Program-made: the position numbers and the translations under genes
Part shown: in pieces, positions 16,855 to 25,364 of the stretch
How positions within the stretch are numbered: the stretch's first letter is position 1
How the letters are laid out: every line of letters begins with the position of its first letter
Assembly (NCBI RefSeq): GCF_004138165.1
Contig: NZ_RYFF01000007.1
Location: 62,001 to 126,000 of the forward strand
Reading direction: 5' to 3'
Length of the DNA: 64,000 nt
From: Candidatus Chloroploca sp. Khr17
GTDB taxonomy: Bacteria; Chloroflexota; Chloroflexia; Chloroflexales; Chloroflexaceae
Notes under the pieces: generated by a model
Seen by the model: the letters and a program-made list of their open reading frames with translations, nothing else
What the model was told of the DNA's origin: nothing
Databases searched by the model: none

Positions 16855-17970
16855 ATGCATTTCGCCTTCCTTGCGCGCCTGCTCGGCCCGGCGTATGCGG
16901 GCTACGGGGTGCAGACGCTGCTGCTGGGTCTGCTCCGTGCCATCGCCGAGCTAGATACCGAGCATGAACTGACGTTGTTCGTGGGTTCTGATCAGCACGT
17001 ACCGGAAGAGCTGCGTGGTGCGTTTCGAATCGCGCCGCTGGCACCGGCACCCAATGCTGCCGCTGCTCGTCTCTGGTGGGATCATGTGGCGATTGGGATG
17101 CTCTGCCGTCAGCTTGGTGTTGATGCGCTCTACTGTCCGGCCCATGTGCGCCCACTCTATGTACCCTGTCCAACCGTAGTCTTGGTGCCAGATATGATGT
17201 ACCACCGCTTCCCGGAACAGTGGCCGTGGAGCGAACAAGCTTACATTCGCTGCACGGTTTCAGGGCTGACGAGCAGAGCAACACGGATTGCGGCGCTCTC
17301 TGAAGCGACAAGGCGCGATCTGTTGGCCCTGACAGCTACGCCATCTGAGCGAGTCGAGGTCATCTACCCCGGTGTCCCACTGGGTTTTCACCCAAGGAGT
17401 GCTGCGGACGTAAGCAGGCGCTACGATCTGCAGCAGCCCTACATCTTATCGGTTGGCAGCGATCATCCCCGGAAGAACCTGCTCGGGATGCTTCGGGCCT
17501 TTGAGCAAATTGCCCCATCGATCACGCACGACCTGGTTCTCGTTGGGCCTGCGGTCTGGCCGAGCGCCGCATTGGAGCAACGGATTGCAGCGAGTCCCGT
17601 CATTAACCGCATCAGGCGACTAGGCCTCGTCTCCGAGGCCGATCTCGTCGCGCTCTACAGCGGTGCCGACCTTTTTGTCTTCCCATCGCTCTACGAAGGC
17701 TTCGGCTTCCCTGTCCTTGAGGCAATGGCCTGTGGCTGCCCGACGATCACCAGCAATGTCAGCTCGCTTTCCGAGGTGGCCGGTGAGGCCGCGCTCCTCA
17801 TTCCACCCGGCGACACCACCGCCCTAACGGCAGCTATGCGGCGTGCCCTGGACGACTCCTCGCTGCGCGTCGAGTTGCAACGACGTGGCATCGAACGGGC
17901 CAAGGCCTTCAGTTGGCAGGCGACAGCCCAACAGACACTGGAACTGCTGATCCGTGCAGGAACAGCATAG
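16855..17970 (+). CDS. GT4-family glycosyltransferase
   Basis: 371-residue GT-B transferase. Donor-site marks include YILSVGSDHPRKNLLGMLRAFE near residue 205 and the E-x7-E signature in FVFPSLYEGFGFPVLEAMACG near residue 285, followed by SSLSEVAGEAALLIPPGD. These are typical of mannosyl- and related retaining transferases that act on the cytoplasmic face. ATG 16855 gives the expected GT4 opening (MHFAFLARLLGPAYAGYGVQT) and lies four bases after the GT2 stop. An in-frame ATG at 16831 overlapping the previous gene is less likely. Confidence 0.87.
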   Translation: MHFAFLARLLGPAYAGYGVQTLLLGLLRAIAELDTEHELTLFVGSDQHVPEELRGAFRIAPLAPAPNAAAARLWWDHVAIGMLCRQLGVDALYCPAHVRPLYVPCPTVVLVPDMMYHRFPEQWPWSEQAYIRCTVSGLTSRATRIAALSEATRRDLLALTATPSERVEVIYPGVPLGFHPRSAADVSRRYDLQQPYILSVGSDHPRKNLLGMLRAFEQIAPSITHDLVLVGPAVWPSAALEQRIAASPVINRIRRLGLVSEADLVALYSGADLFVFPSLYEGFGFPVLEAMACGCPTITSNVSSLSEVAGEAALLIPPGDTTALTAAMRRALDDSSLRVELQRRGIERAKAFSWQATAQQTLELLIRAGTA

Positions 17971-17982
17971 TAAGGGAACCCC

Positions 17983-18774
17983 ATGAGCCCACTTCCCAGC
18001 GATTACCCCCGTTATGCCTGGCAGATGCTGACCGGCCAAAGGGCCGCGAAAGAGGCTGAGACCTATGCCCAGCGCATCCGTGATCTTGAGCCCTGGCTTG
18101 ATCTACGTCAACCACGTGCGATCCTCGATGTCGGCAACGGGAGTTTGCGGCCACAGTATGCGTTGTTGCGCAAGGCAAATCATCAGGTGACTGGCATTGA
18201 TTATGTCAATCGACCAGGCAAAGGTTGGAGGCGAGGGGCGTACCAGGTTTTGCGGCGGATGTTTGCGGCGCAATTGGGTCTGACGCAAGCGGCCATGGCC
18301 GCGCAAGGATTAGTGGGGGGCGACGTCACGGTTCTGCCTTTTGCTGCCGCTAGTTTTGATCTTGCTGTTTCGCAGGCAGCCTTTGAGCATTTTCTGGATG
18401 TCCCTGCGGTCGTGCAAGATCTCGCCCGGGTTGTGCGTCCAGGAGGCATGCTCTGGATTGGCATCCACCTCTTTACGAGCCCGTCGGGTGGGCATAATGT
18501 CAGTTTCACACAATACCCATTGCGGACACTCCCGCGAGGGGCCGAACCATGGGATCATCTACGCCAGCGGCGACGACCGTTTACCGTCCCGCTCAACCAG
18601 TGGCGGAAACACCAGTATCTCGAAGCCTTTGCGCAACATTTTGCCATTCTCAAGGCATATTGCAACCTACGCGAAGGCGAACAATGGCTCACCCCCGCAC
18701 TCGAAGCCGAACTGAGTGCGTATACCCGTGATGAATTGACATGTGCGACATTGGTGATTGTGGCGCGGAAGTAG
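17983..18774 (+). CDS. Class I SAM-dependent methyltransferase
   Basis: 263 residues with a type-11-like methyltransferase domain. The SAM loop is AILDVGNGSLRPQYALL near residue 45, then VTGIDYVNRP. Later come VLPFAAASFDLAVSQAAFEHFLD and DLARVVRPGGMLWIGIHLF, the usual motifs II-III. It lies 12 bases after the GT4 gene in the same operon and may methylate a glycan end or sugar. Substrate is unknown. Confidence 0.75.
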   Translation: MSPLPSDYPRYAWQMLTGQRAAKEAETYAQRIRDLEPWLDLRQPRAILDVGNGSLRPQYALLRKANHQVTGIDYVNRPGKGWRRGAYQVLRRMFAAQLGLTQAAMAAQGLVGGDVTVLPFAAASFDLAVSQAAFEHFLDVPAVVQDLARVVRPGGMLWIGIHLFTSPSGGHNVSFTQYPLRTLPRGAEPWDHLRQRRRPFTVPLNQWRKHQYLEAFAQHFAILKAYCNLREGEQWLTPALEAELSAYTRDELTCATLVIVARK

Positions 18775-18794
18775 GGCAAGCAGGCAGGGTCTCT

Positions 18795-19949
18795 ATGATC
18801 ATCTTTGCGACTGATCGATCTCGTCAACGCTTCATTATGCTCCTGATGATCATCTTAACGATACCGATTGTGATCTATGTAATCACAATGAGCCGCATGA
18901 TTCCTCTTGGCTTTGATGCGTGGAGCTATATAGCCGCAGCGCGTGCCCTGATGAGCGGCAGTGATCCCTATGCGCAAAGTTTGCGTGATCTGGTTCCTGA
19001 AGGAACATTATTGACATCACGATTTTATTTGCAAAATACACCCTATATTTATCCACCATTTCTTGCTTTTTTATGCATGCCAATAGTTTCGATGAACATG
19101 CAAATGGCTATGTATATATGGATTTTGATTATTGGGATTATAAATGTTCTTCTTGTTTTCTCTTTAAAACAACTGATGGAATGGAAAATAGCCTGGTTTT
19201 CGGTTTTCTTCTTTTTACCAATCTGGGAAAGCTGGTATAACGGACAGGTCAATGCTCTCATTGCTTTATTATTCATCATCAGTATCAATAGTATATCAAA
19301 TCATCGCGTTTTTACTAGCATATTCTCTCTTTTTCTTGGCACTATGATCAAAATAACCCCGCTCGCTGGGCTTCTTGTTCTTATGTTCTATCACCCACGT
19401 CGCACCCTTATGACAAGCCTAGGCATAGCAAGCGTGGTTGTAATCATCACCTTGCCACGCATCAGCCTCGATACCTGGCTGAAGGGTTTTCTGGTGCCTT
19501 TTCAAATCGAGCGTCAAACCGCAACGCTTGTTTCACTGGGTTCACTGATAAAAGGGTTGTCGGGGTCTAGTTTGATAGCAATGGGCCTGGCAGGTGGCCT
19601 AATAGCCATTACCTTATATCGAGCCAGGCATCTTGCTCCAGCCACTGCACTGGCAGCCATCTTGCTGGTGCCACTTTTTACCGCACCAATCGGATGGAGT
19701 CATCACCTCGTGATGGCGTTACCTGCTCTTGCCGTGCTCTGGTCATCTGGTGGCTTAAACCGATGGTTAGCAGGAGCAACATGGCTTTTGCTTACGTTGT
19801 CTGCCACGCAGCCACTGGCACTGGTGCTGCTACCCGTCTGTTGGGGTACGCTCTGTTTTGGACAAGCCCAGATACCGGCAGCCTCACGAACGCAAATGAG
19901 CTACGACCAGGCCGGAATTGAAGCGAAGACGAAGGTGGTAAAAACATAA
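18795..19949 (+). CDS. GT87-like (DUF2029) membrane glycosyltransferase
   Basis: 384 residues with about ten membrane segments. The first extracytoplasmic loop is IPLGFDAWSYIAAARALMSGSDPYAQSL, whose acidic residue matches the GT87 pattern. YIYPPFLAFL and ESWYNGQVNALIALL follow, also typical. ATG 18795 gives a normal N-terminal segment; starting at 18741 would overlap the methyltransferase gene. The stretch 19011-19330 is notably AT-rich compared with the flanks, unlike its convergent paralogue at 19955-21088. It probably transfers a sugar from a polyprenyl phosphate donor outside the cell. Confidence 0.75.
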   Translation: MIIFATDRSRQRFIMLLMIILTIPIVIYVITMSRMIPLGFDAWSYIAAARALMSGSDPYAQSLRDLVPEGTLLTSRFYLQNTPYIYPPFLAFLCMPIVSMNMQMAMYIWILIIGIINVLLVFSLKQLMEWKIAWFSVFFFLPIWESWYNGQVNALIALLFIISINSISNHRVFTSIFSLFLGTMIKITPLAGLLVLMFYHPRRTLMTSLGIASVVVIITLPRISLDTWLKGFLVPFQIERQTATLVSLGSLIKGLSGSSLIAMGLAGGLIAITLYRARHLAPATALAAILLVPLFTAPIGWSHHLVMALPALAVLWSSGGLNRWLAGATWLLLTLSATQPLALVLLPVCWGTLCFGQAQIPAASRTQMSYDQAGIEAKTKVVKT

Positions 19950-19954
19950 ACCCT

Positions 19955-21088
19955 CTAGCCTGAAATATGATCAACCTTGCTTATCGCACTTGTTCCCGAG
20001 AGGCTCTCTCTCGATCCCAGCAGGTTCGGCCAGCAACAAACAAGCCAGCAGAGCGTAAGCATGATCGGTTGAAAGATCCCTCCTATCAGCGAGATCATGG
20101 CCCACGTGACCAGTGCAAGCAGGCGTGCGCGTGCATTGTGTTGCCACAACACGGCAAGGGCGGGGAGAACCGTGACGGCCGAGTAGTGCCACACCACCCC
20201 TGCGATCAGGAGGGGCAGAATGATGCTCACGGCAAAACCCATGGCCGGGCTAAGCTGACGCATGCGGAGCAGGCTGACGAGCAGCATGATTGCCGTCACA
20301 ACCAGTGGCCCAACCGTAGCGATGCTTCCAGGCTGCTGACGCAGAATGGCGGTCCACGAAAGCAAAAGGGGTGAAGTCCAGGTGCTGGTTGCAGCATAGA
20401 GCGATCCGGTATACCAGACATCAATGGTCGTGAGAAGGAGTGAGCCAACCACCACGATCAATCCGGTCACGGCCGCAGCGACCAGACCACGCCACCGTTG
20501 GTGAAAACCAAGGACAAGCAAGCTCAAGGCTGGGGTGATTTTCAACAGGGCACCAATCGCCAAGGCAACGCCAGCACGCACATCTTTCTGCTGCACGCAA
20601 GCCAGCAGCGCAAGCGTCAGCAGCACCGCAATCAGCGCATTAATTTGCCCAAGCCAGAGCGACTGCCAGGTTGGCAAAAAGAAGAGCACACCGCACAACG
20701 CGACATACCATGGAACCAGACGTTGCAGTACAATGATGAGCACAAGCGTTGTTACGCCAACCAGAATCATCCAGAGCGCAAGCGCGGTAGCATAGGGCAA
20801 CTGCGCAAGGGGAAGCAAGAGCAGCGCCAGGAAGGGTGGGTAGAGGTAAACTGGAATCTCAGCCTCGGCCTCGGGAAGGAACCGTTCAAGCTGCACCTCG
20901 ACTGGATTCTGACCTTCACGCAAGACCCGTGCAGCGGCGATATACGAACGAGCATCGCCACCCAGAGGAATGACCGTCGCAGCATAGCGCATCACAAGGA
21001 AGATATGCACGCACGAGAGAACCAGAAGCGCACTCATTGCGACTGAGCGCATCAGTGTGGTTGGCTGGATTGATCGTGAATGAGACAC
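19955..21088 (-). CDS. GT87-like (DUF2029) membrane glycosyltransferase, convergent paralogue
   Basis: 377 residues with about ten membrane segments. IPLGGDARSYIAAARVLREGQNPVEVQL aligns directly with the first loop of the protein at 18795-19949. YLYPPFLALLLLPLAQLPYATAL and WQSLWLGQINALIAVLL also align, so the two are paralogues facing each other with stops five bases apart. Its codon use is GC-rich, unlike the partner. It starts at ATG 21088. It is the only gene of this glycan region on the minus strand, so it is separately transcribed from the 21089-21576 gap. Confidence 0.75.
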   Translation of the reverse strand: MSHSRSIQPTTLMRSVAMSALLVLSCVHIFLVMRYAATVIPLGGDARSYIAAARVLREGQNPVEVQLERFLPEAEAEIPVYLYPPFLALLLLPLAQLPYATALALWMILVGVTTLVLIIVLQRLVPWYVALCGVLFFLPTWQSLWLGQINALIAVLLTLALLACVQQKDVRAGVALAIGALLKITPALSLLVLGFHQRWRGLVAAAVTGLIVVVGSLLLTTIDVWYTGSLYAATSTWTSPLLLSWTAILRQQPGSIATVGPLVVTAIMLLVSLLRMRQLSPAMGFAVSIILPLLIAGVVWHYSAVTVLPALAVLWQHNARARLLALVTWAMISLIGGIFQPIMLTLCWLVCCWPNLLGSRESLSGTSAISKVDHISG

Positions 21089-21116
21089 AAATGATCCTTA
21101 TTGTTTGGGCAGAACT

Positions 21117-21144
21117 TGATTAGTCTGTAAAGTATGTTTTCTGG
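21117..21144 (+). repeat. Direct repeat TGATTAGTCTGT..TTTTCTGG, copy 1
   Basis: The sequence TGATTAGTCTGTAAAGTATG plus TTTTCTGG recurs in altered form at 21272-21298. The gap between the divergent GT87 and GT39 genes (21089-21576) is made largely of such repeats. Confidence 0.5.
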
Positions 21145-21247
21145 GGTCGTTCGCCGTCCACGAATGAGGGCCACGAAGAAACGAATACCGCACCACAACG
21201 CCCATATTCGGTTATTCGTGCTCAGTATTCGTGGTCGGCGGCGCTAC

Positions 21248-21297
21248 CAGAAAACTTTGTTGACACACTACTGATTAGTCTGTGAACGAAGTTTTCT
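21248..21297. repeat. Inverted repeat in the 21.1-21.6 kb gap
   Basis: CAGAAAACTTTGTTGACA (21248-21265) and TGTGAACGAAGTTTTCTG (21280-21297) pair at 16 of 18 positions. The right arm is also part of the direct repeat that starts at 21272. It may be a small mobile or regulatory repeat. Confidence 0.45.
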
Positions 21298-21305
21298 GAT
21301 ATTTT

Positions 21306-21447
21306 GTCACCCTGAGCGCAGCGAAGGGTCTCAGGCGTCCCCTCGGCAGAGATGCTTCGCTCCGCTCCTAAGCAACAAACCGTGTTGTCGGCTCCAGCGT
21401 GTCCTCTGTCATTCCGAACGGAGCGGAGCGGAGTGAGGAATCTGCAT
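21306..21447. repeat. Intergenic GTCACCCTGAGCGCAGCGAA-type repeat pair
   Basis: A GTCACCCTGAGCGCAGCGAA block (from 21306) and a GTCATTCCGAACGGAGCGGA block (from 21408) are the two halves of a widespread non-coding repeat style seen in many bacterial genomes. No coding capacity is visible. Confidence 0.4.
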
Positions 21448-21513
21448 AGGACTACGTATACCAAGGTAATGGTATTATGCCACTAGCGCAAACGTCACGC
21501 TGTCATCTGCGTC

Positions 21514-21547
21514 AGACCTCACAGGTCTGCGAGACCTTGTGAGGTCT
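21514..21547. repeat. Hairpin of nested AGACCT/AGGTCT repeats
   Basis: AGACCTCAC at 21514-21522 pairs with GTGAGGTCT at 21539-21547, with inner AGGTCT/AGACCT also pairing. It sits 29 bases before the GT39 gene and could end transcripts or stabilise a leader. Confidence 0.5.
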
Positions 21548-21576
21548 CTATTGTACCAGTCTAGTAAAGCCAACCC

Positions 21577-23190
21577 ATGAACAACACGCTCAACCCTAAT
21601 CACGCTACAAAAAACCGCTTGTTATCTTCTTTTCAATGGCTCCTACTCACCGTCGTCTTGCTCGCCTTTGGCCTTTGGAATCTGGACGGGCCGCCGATGT
21701 GGTGGGACGAGGGGTGGACGTTGTCGGTGGCACGGCACTGGGTGGAACTGGATCATTATGGGCGTTTGCGCGATGGCGAACTCGCCCGGGGCGGGCTCGA
21801 GGCATCGTTTGTCGTGACGGTTCCGGTTGGCGTCAGCATGAAGCTCTTTGGGGTGGGGCTATGGCAGGGCCGACTCTTTGGGGTGCTCTGTGCCGTCGGC
21901 GTCATCCTGCTGCTCGCCGCGCTGGGAGATCGCCTCTTTGACCGGCAGATAGCCTGGACAACCGTCTTTGCTGCACTCCTGTTGACCATGCAAATCCAGA
22001 TCCACCCCTTGCTCCAGGGACGCCAGGTGCTCGCCGAGATGCCCATGATGTTCGCTTTATTGGCGGGCTATCTGGCGCTCTGGTGGGCCTTGCGGGGCCA
22101 ATGGCTGGCCTTGCTGCCAGCCATGCTTGGCCTCGGGTTCGCCTGGATCAGCAAAGGTCAGACCGCGCCCTTTTTGCTCGCCTCGCTCGGGACAACGCTG
22201 GGCGCGGCGTTGCTCTGGCGGCAGTGGCGGGTCGCCGGGATGGTCGGGCTTGCCATGCTTGGCGCTTATGGGACGACCCGCCTTCTTGGGCTGTTGAGCG
22301 GGTGGCTCCCAGTTGATCCAGCCTTGCCCCTCGATCCGGTTGAGGGTCTCCTTGGGGTCGTTGCGCTTGTCCTGAACCCTTTTAACCGCCAATTTGCGCT
22401 GATCATCCTCTTTGTTCTGGGATTACCAACCCTGGTAGCGCTGGGATGGGGGCTACGAAGCCTGTGGCAGCAGCGAGCTATGGCTACGGGTGGCAAAGAG
22501 ATAGACGCATACGGCCTGGTTGAAGAAGGTCAGCACATCAAGCGTGACAACCTGGCCCGCTGGTATATGCGGCTGGCGCTGCTGGCCTTTATCGGCAGTT
22601 GGCTTGGCTGGTTTGTGCTGCTTTCGGTAGGGGTACCACGTTATATTGCGCCGCCCGTTGTGATCGGCAGCATCTTTGTCGCTACGATGCTCCGCGACTT
22701 CACCGCAAACTTTGCCCTGGGCCAGAGCATGCGGCGCCTGACTGATCTCTTGACACTACGGAGCCCGAGCTGGCAAGGTGCTGGGGCACTGGTTGCCATC
22801 ATTATGACGACAACAGCCCTGGCCCTTACGATCCAGACCCTTGTGAACCACTATTCCAGCGAAGACCGGGCCGCCTTTCGGGTCGCCGCGCTGCTCAACG
22901 CCGAGCCACCGGGAACGCGCATCGAGACCTACGAGAGTGAGTTGCACTTTCTGCTCAATCAGCCCTACACCTTTCCACCGGATCAACTGCATGTTGAACT
23001 GAATCGGCGCAGCCTGCTGGGTGAAGAGGTGGGGATTGATTACGACCCGCTAAAGAACGACCCTGATTACCTGGTTGTGGGGCGCTTTGCACGCGAGAAT
23101 CGCCTCTACGAACCAGTTATCGAAACTGGGGCCTTCCGGCTGATCCTGGAAGACAGCCAGTACAAAGTCTTCGAGCGCGTACGGCCCTGA
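21577..23190 (+). CDS. GT39/PMT-like membrane glycosyltransferase
   Basis: 537 residues with about ten to twelve membrane segments in the first 430. The first loop has PPMWWDEGWTLSVARHW, with Asp44-Glu45 at the place of the catalytic acidic pair of dolichyl-phosphate-mannose and ArnT-type transferases. Residues 440-537 form a soluble extracytoplasmic tail (IETYESELHFLLNQPYTFPP and following). It should transfer a sugar from a polyprenyl carrier to protein or lipid outside the cell. It follows a repeat-rich gap and converges on the anti-sigma gene nine bases away. Donor is unknown. Confidence 0.75.
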   Translation: MNNTLNPNHATKNRLLSSFQWLLLTVVLLAFGLWNLDGPPMWWDEGWTLSVARHWVELDHYGRLRDGELARGGLEASFVVTVPVGVSMKLFGVGLWQGRLFGVLCAVGVILLLAALGDRLFDRQIAWTTVFAALLLTMQIQIHPLLQGRQVLAEMPMMFALLAGYLALWWALRGQWLALLPAMLGLGFAWISKGQTAPFLLASLGTTLGAALLWRQWRVAGMVGLAMLGAYGTTRLLGLLSGWLPVDPALPLDPVEGLLGVVALVLNPFNRQFALIILFVLGLPTLVALGWGLRSLWQQRAMATGGKEIDAYGLVEEGQHIKRDNLARWYMRLALLAFIGSWLGWFVLLSVGVPRYIAPPVVIGSIFVATMLRDFTANFALGQSMRRLTDLLTLRSPSWQGAGALVAIIMTTTALALTIQTLVNHYSSEDRAAFRVAALLNAEPPGTRIETYESELHFLLNQPYTFPPDQLHVELNRRSLLGEEVGIDYDPLKNDPDYLVVGRFARENRLYEPVIETGAFRLILEDSQYKVFERVRP

Positions 23191-23199
23191 GATGGAGCC

Positions 23200-23967
23200 T
23201 CACTCCTCCATCTCAATCATCACCATCAGCGTGCCATGATCCTGGCGCAGTTGTTCAGCCGAGAGGTCGATCACCTGAGCAATGCCCTGCTCATCAAAGG
23301 GGGCTTGATAACGATTGGCCCCGAGCTGCACCACGGCATGGCCGACCACGGGCGGAATAACACAGACACGAATCGCCCAGGTACCGTCGGGCTGCGGATG
23401 CACACTGAGCTGAAAACTATAACCCTCTTGCTCAACCTCAGTGATGAAGAGATCTTCCTCTTCGCCATAGGCCACACTAAGCGCCTCACGGGCCTGGATC
23501 ATCCGCACCACCATTTGCGAAGCCACAGCGATGCGCCCAAGGAGGCGATGCGAGCGCAGGGATGGCGGGGCGGGGCGGCGTACCGGAACGCGGGAGGCAA
23601 AAGGGGGCAACAACCGACCTTCACGTTCAGCCGTCGCGAGCGCAGCGGTACGGACAAACACCTCGGTACAATCAGCGCACTCCCAGAGATACCACCAGAC
23701 CTGAGGGAACGCCACGGCGGCGGCGCGGGCACCGGCATCAAGCGAGCGATCAACATACGCAGCCAGCGCATCGTGGCACGCCTGACAACCGCCGCGAGGC
23801 TCATCGGCACCGGGGAGCAACAGGCCAAGAATGTGGGTACGGAGGGCCATGCACTCGGGGCAACGGCGCATATGGCGGGCAATCGCGGGCGTCTGCAGCG
23901 GCTTGTGGGTACTAGTAAGTGTCAGCAGCAACGCCTCACGGATATCGTTACAAGAGGGTAGATTCAT
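23200..23967 (-). CDS. Zinc-finger anti-sigma-like protein, soluble
   Basis: 255 residues, no membrane helix. The N-terminus carries H32-x3-C36-x2-C39 (ARHMRRCPEC), the zinc anti-sigma pattern. Two further CxxC pairs follow: CQAC near 61 and CADC near 97. The C-terminal half (YGEEEDLFITEVEQEGYSFQLSVHPQ and following) looks like a beta-rich sensor domain. It lies downstream of the sigma gene on the same strand but beyond a strong palindrome, with its own promoter-like element at 24034-24064. The likely role is to hold the sigma factor inactive, with its own synthesis raised by that sigma factor. The zinc motif is seen; the partnership is inferred. Confidence 0.7.
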   Translation of the reverse strand: MNLPSCNDIREALLLTLTSTHKPLQTPAIARHMRRCPECMALRTHILGLLLPGADEPRGGCQACHDALAAYVDRSLDAGARAAAVAFPQVWWYLWECADCTEVFVRTAALATAEREGRLLPPFASRVPVRRPAPPSLRSHRLLGRIAVASQMVVRMIQAREALSVAYGEEEDLFITEVEQEGYSFQLSVHPQPDGTWAIRVCVIPPVVGHAVVQLGANRYQAPFDEQGIAQVIDLSAEQLRQDHGTLMVMIEMEE

Positions 23968-24033
23968 GATACAACCTTTGTCCGAGTGTGCAACACCACC
24001 CGAACAGCAAAAACACCTATCTCATTCTACCCT

Positions 24034-24064
24034 ATCTGTACCAAATTGCGCCAATTGACTCTTG
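24034..24064 (-). promoter_or_regulatory. Bipartite element, minus-strand copy (anti-sigma promoter)
   Basis: Read on the minus strand: CAAGAGTCAA, eight bases, ATTTGGTACAGAT. It ends 66 bases before the anti-sigma start codon at 23967. The identical 10- and 13-base blocks with the same eight-base gap occur on the plus strand at 25365-25395, 65 bases before the first secretion-locus gene. The simplest reading is a promoter read by the sigma factor encoded between them. Confidence 0.7.
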
Positions 24065-24106
24065 TTTTCGTCACACCGAGCCGAGCCACGGGGATAGGGC
24101 TGAAAG

Positions 24107-24157
24107 GCAACCTCTTAGGAAAAAGCCAGCTAAGCTGGCTTTTTCCTAAGAGGTTGC
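24107..24157. terminator. Perfect 24-bp-arm palindrome after the sigma gene
   Basis: Arms 24107-24130 and 24134-24157 pair over 24 bases with a TAA loop. The inner part reads AAAAAGCCAGC/GCTGGCTTTTT, giving T-runs on both strands. It abuts the sigma-factor stop codon (24158), so it should end that transcript and separate it from the anti-sigma gene. Its unusual length also fits a small repeat element. Confidence 0.75.
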
Positions 24158-24928
24158 TTAATAGATCCCACCATCATACCAATTGCGCAGATCAGGCCTA
24201 GCGCGGAGGTACGCCCGTGCCTCAGCAATAATCGCGTGGATGCGGGCCGTACTGAGATGCACCCGATGGCTAATCATCTCAGCGGTGAGATCATCGCACG
24301 CCCAGAGATGAAAAATCCGCGCATTGCGCTCACCCATAGTCCGGATCAATTCAGTCTCAACCAAACGATCGAGCATCTGACCGAGGGCCATCTTGTCGGG
24401 CGTATCGGGATCAGGATCTTCGACCGGCAGCGTCATCCAATCAACGGTACGATCAAACGTACCGGAGCGTTTGCGTGCGTGGAGATCGCGCAGATGGCGA
24501 TTGACCGCATTGGAAATGACCTGATAGGCCCAGGTAGAAAAGCGACTAGCAAAGCGAAACGAAGCGAGCGAGCGCAGCAACTCAAGCAAGGCCACCTGCG
24601 CGAGATCATCGAAATCGACGGCATCATCGCTCACCCAATCGAGGCCCGTATGGTGAAGTATCGCCCGCACCTGACCAAACCACGCCAACCACTCAGCTTC
24701 GTGGCCGGTCAAATCACCAGAGCGCAACGCATCAACGAGAGGCGCATCAAAATAGACATTCCACACCACCGAGCGCACATCCTCATCGCTGCTATCAGGT
24801 GAGACACACATCGCCACGCGTTGAGCCAGCGCCAATTGCGCGGCCTCAGTCAACGACCACTGTTCAGCCACCACCACACGGCGCACCACGGCGAGACATC
24901 GCAAACCAGAGGAATCACACGGCTCCAT
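24158..24928 (-). CDS. Alternative sigma-70-family (ECF-like) RNA polymerase sigma factor
   Basis: 256 residues from ATG 24928. Region 2 is clear: VDFDDLAQVALLELLRSLASFRFASRFSTWAYQVISNAVNRHLRD, about residues 115-160. A linker and a region 4 helix-turn-helix follow (IFHLWACDDLTAEMISHRVHLSTARIHAIIAEARAYLR), giving a two-domain group IV layout. The first 100 residues are an unusual N-terminal extension rich in hydrophobic and acidic residues. ATG 24928 has a GGAG nine bases upstream; a GTG at 25027 would add 33 residues. It sits between an anti-sigma-like gene and a type VII-like locus that share a promoter-like element, so it probably controls both. Confidence 0.85.
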   Translation of the reverse strand: MEPCDSSGLRCLAVVRRVVVAEQWSLTEAAQLALAQRVAMCVSPDSSDEDVRSVVWNVYFDAPLVDALRSGDLTGHEAEWLAWFGQVRAILHHTGLDWVSDDAVDFDDLAQVALLELLRSLASFRFASRFSTWAYQVISNAVNRHLRDLHARKRSGTFDRTVDWMTLPVEDPDPDTPDKMALGQMLDRLVETELIRTMGERNARIFHLWACDDLTAEMISHRVHLSTARIHAIIAEARAYLRARPDLRNWYDGGIY

Positions 24929-25028
24929 CAGAGGCTCCGACTTGCTACAGAAGGATCGAGTGAACAGAAACAAGTCACGTGACAGGGGTAGTGGCGTACC
25001 AGGAGCCAGGGCGGCCCACGCCAGCACC

Positions 25029-25095
25029 GTAACCTTTTCACAGACCTATCATAGCATATATGACAGGCATTACCAACATATGACCAAAAGGTTAC
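25029..25095. promoter_or_regulatory. 10-bp inverted repeat flanking the sigma promoter
   Basis: GTAACCTTTT (25029-25038) and AAAAGGTTAC (25086-25095) are perfect inverted copies that bracket the putative promoter at 25048-25076. They could be paired operator half-sites for a regulator or form a DNA loop. Confidence 0.45.
25048..25076 (-). promoter_or_regulatory. Candidate promoter of the sigma-factor gene
   Basis: On the minus strand: TTGGTA (25076-25071), a 17-base spacer ending in TGC, then TATGAT (25053-25048). This fits an extended -10 housekeeping promoter, so the sigma gene may be read by the main sigma factor. The leader to ATG 24928 would be about 110 bases. Confidence 0.5.
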
Positions 25096-25229
25096 AAGAA
25101 TCTAACCCTGGTTAAGGCGGGGTTAAGAGGGCAAGGTACGACTCTTGATGAGGGCCGCCCAAGGCCAACGCGCAGACCGGTGCGGTCTGGTCGAGCGGAT
25201 TAATGTCTGGAACACCAGAAGCCGGCACT

Positions 25230-25269
25230 AGGGAGTGCCGGCTTTAGCCGGCTAAAGCCGGCACTCCCT
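25230..25269. repeat. Perfect 40-bp palindrome
   Basis: AGGGAGTGCCGGCTTTAGCC followed directly by its reverse complement. A third GCCGGCACT block precedes it (25221-25229). The style matches intergenic repeats widespread in Chloroflexota genomes. It splits the 433-base gap between the sigma gene and the secretion locus. The rest of the gap is A-rich and without coding potential. Confidence 0.7.
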
Positions 25270-25364
25270 TCGGCAGCAGCGCAGAAAGCGTACGCTACAT
25301 ACCAGTTCGTCATTAGAGCAAAAAAAACACAACCCCAACGATTAAAAAATCTTAACCAAAAAAG

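Noticed and set aside
20498-21046. Plus-strand frame of 182 codons opposite the GT87 gene
   Set aside because: It mirrors a well-supported membrane protein; the translation is Gln/Lys/Arg-rich in the way expected of an antisense shadow.
23236-23961. Plus-strand frame of 241 codons opposite the anti-sigma gene
   Set aside because: The minus strand gives the zinc motif and domain structure; the plus frame has no motif or ribosome site.
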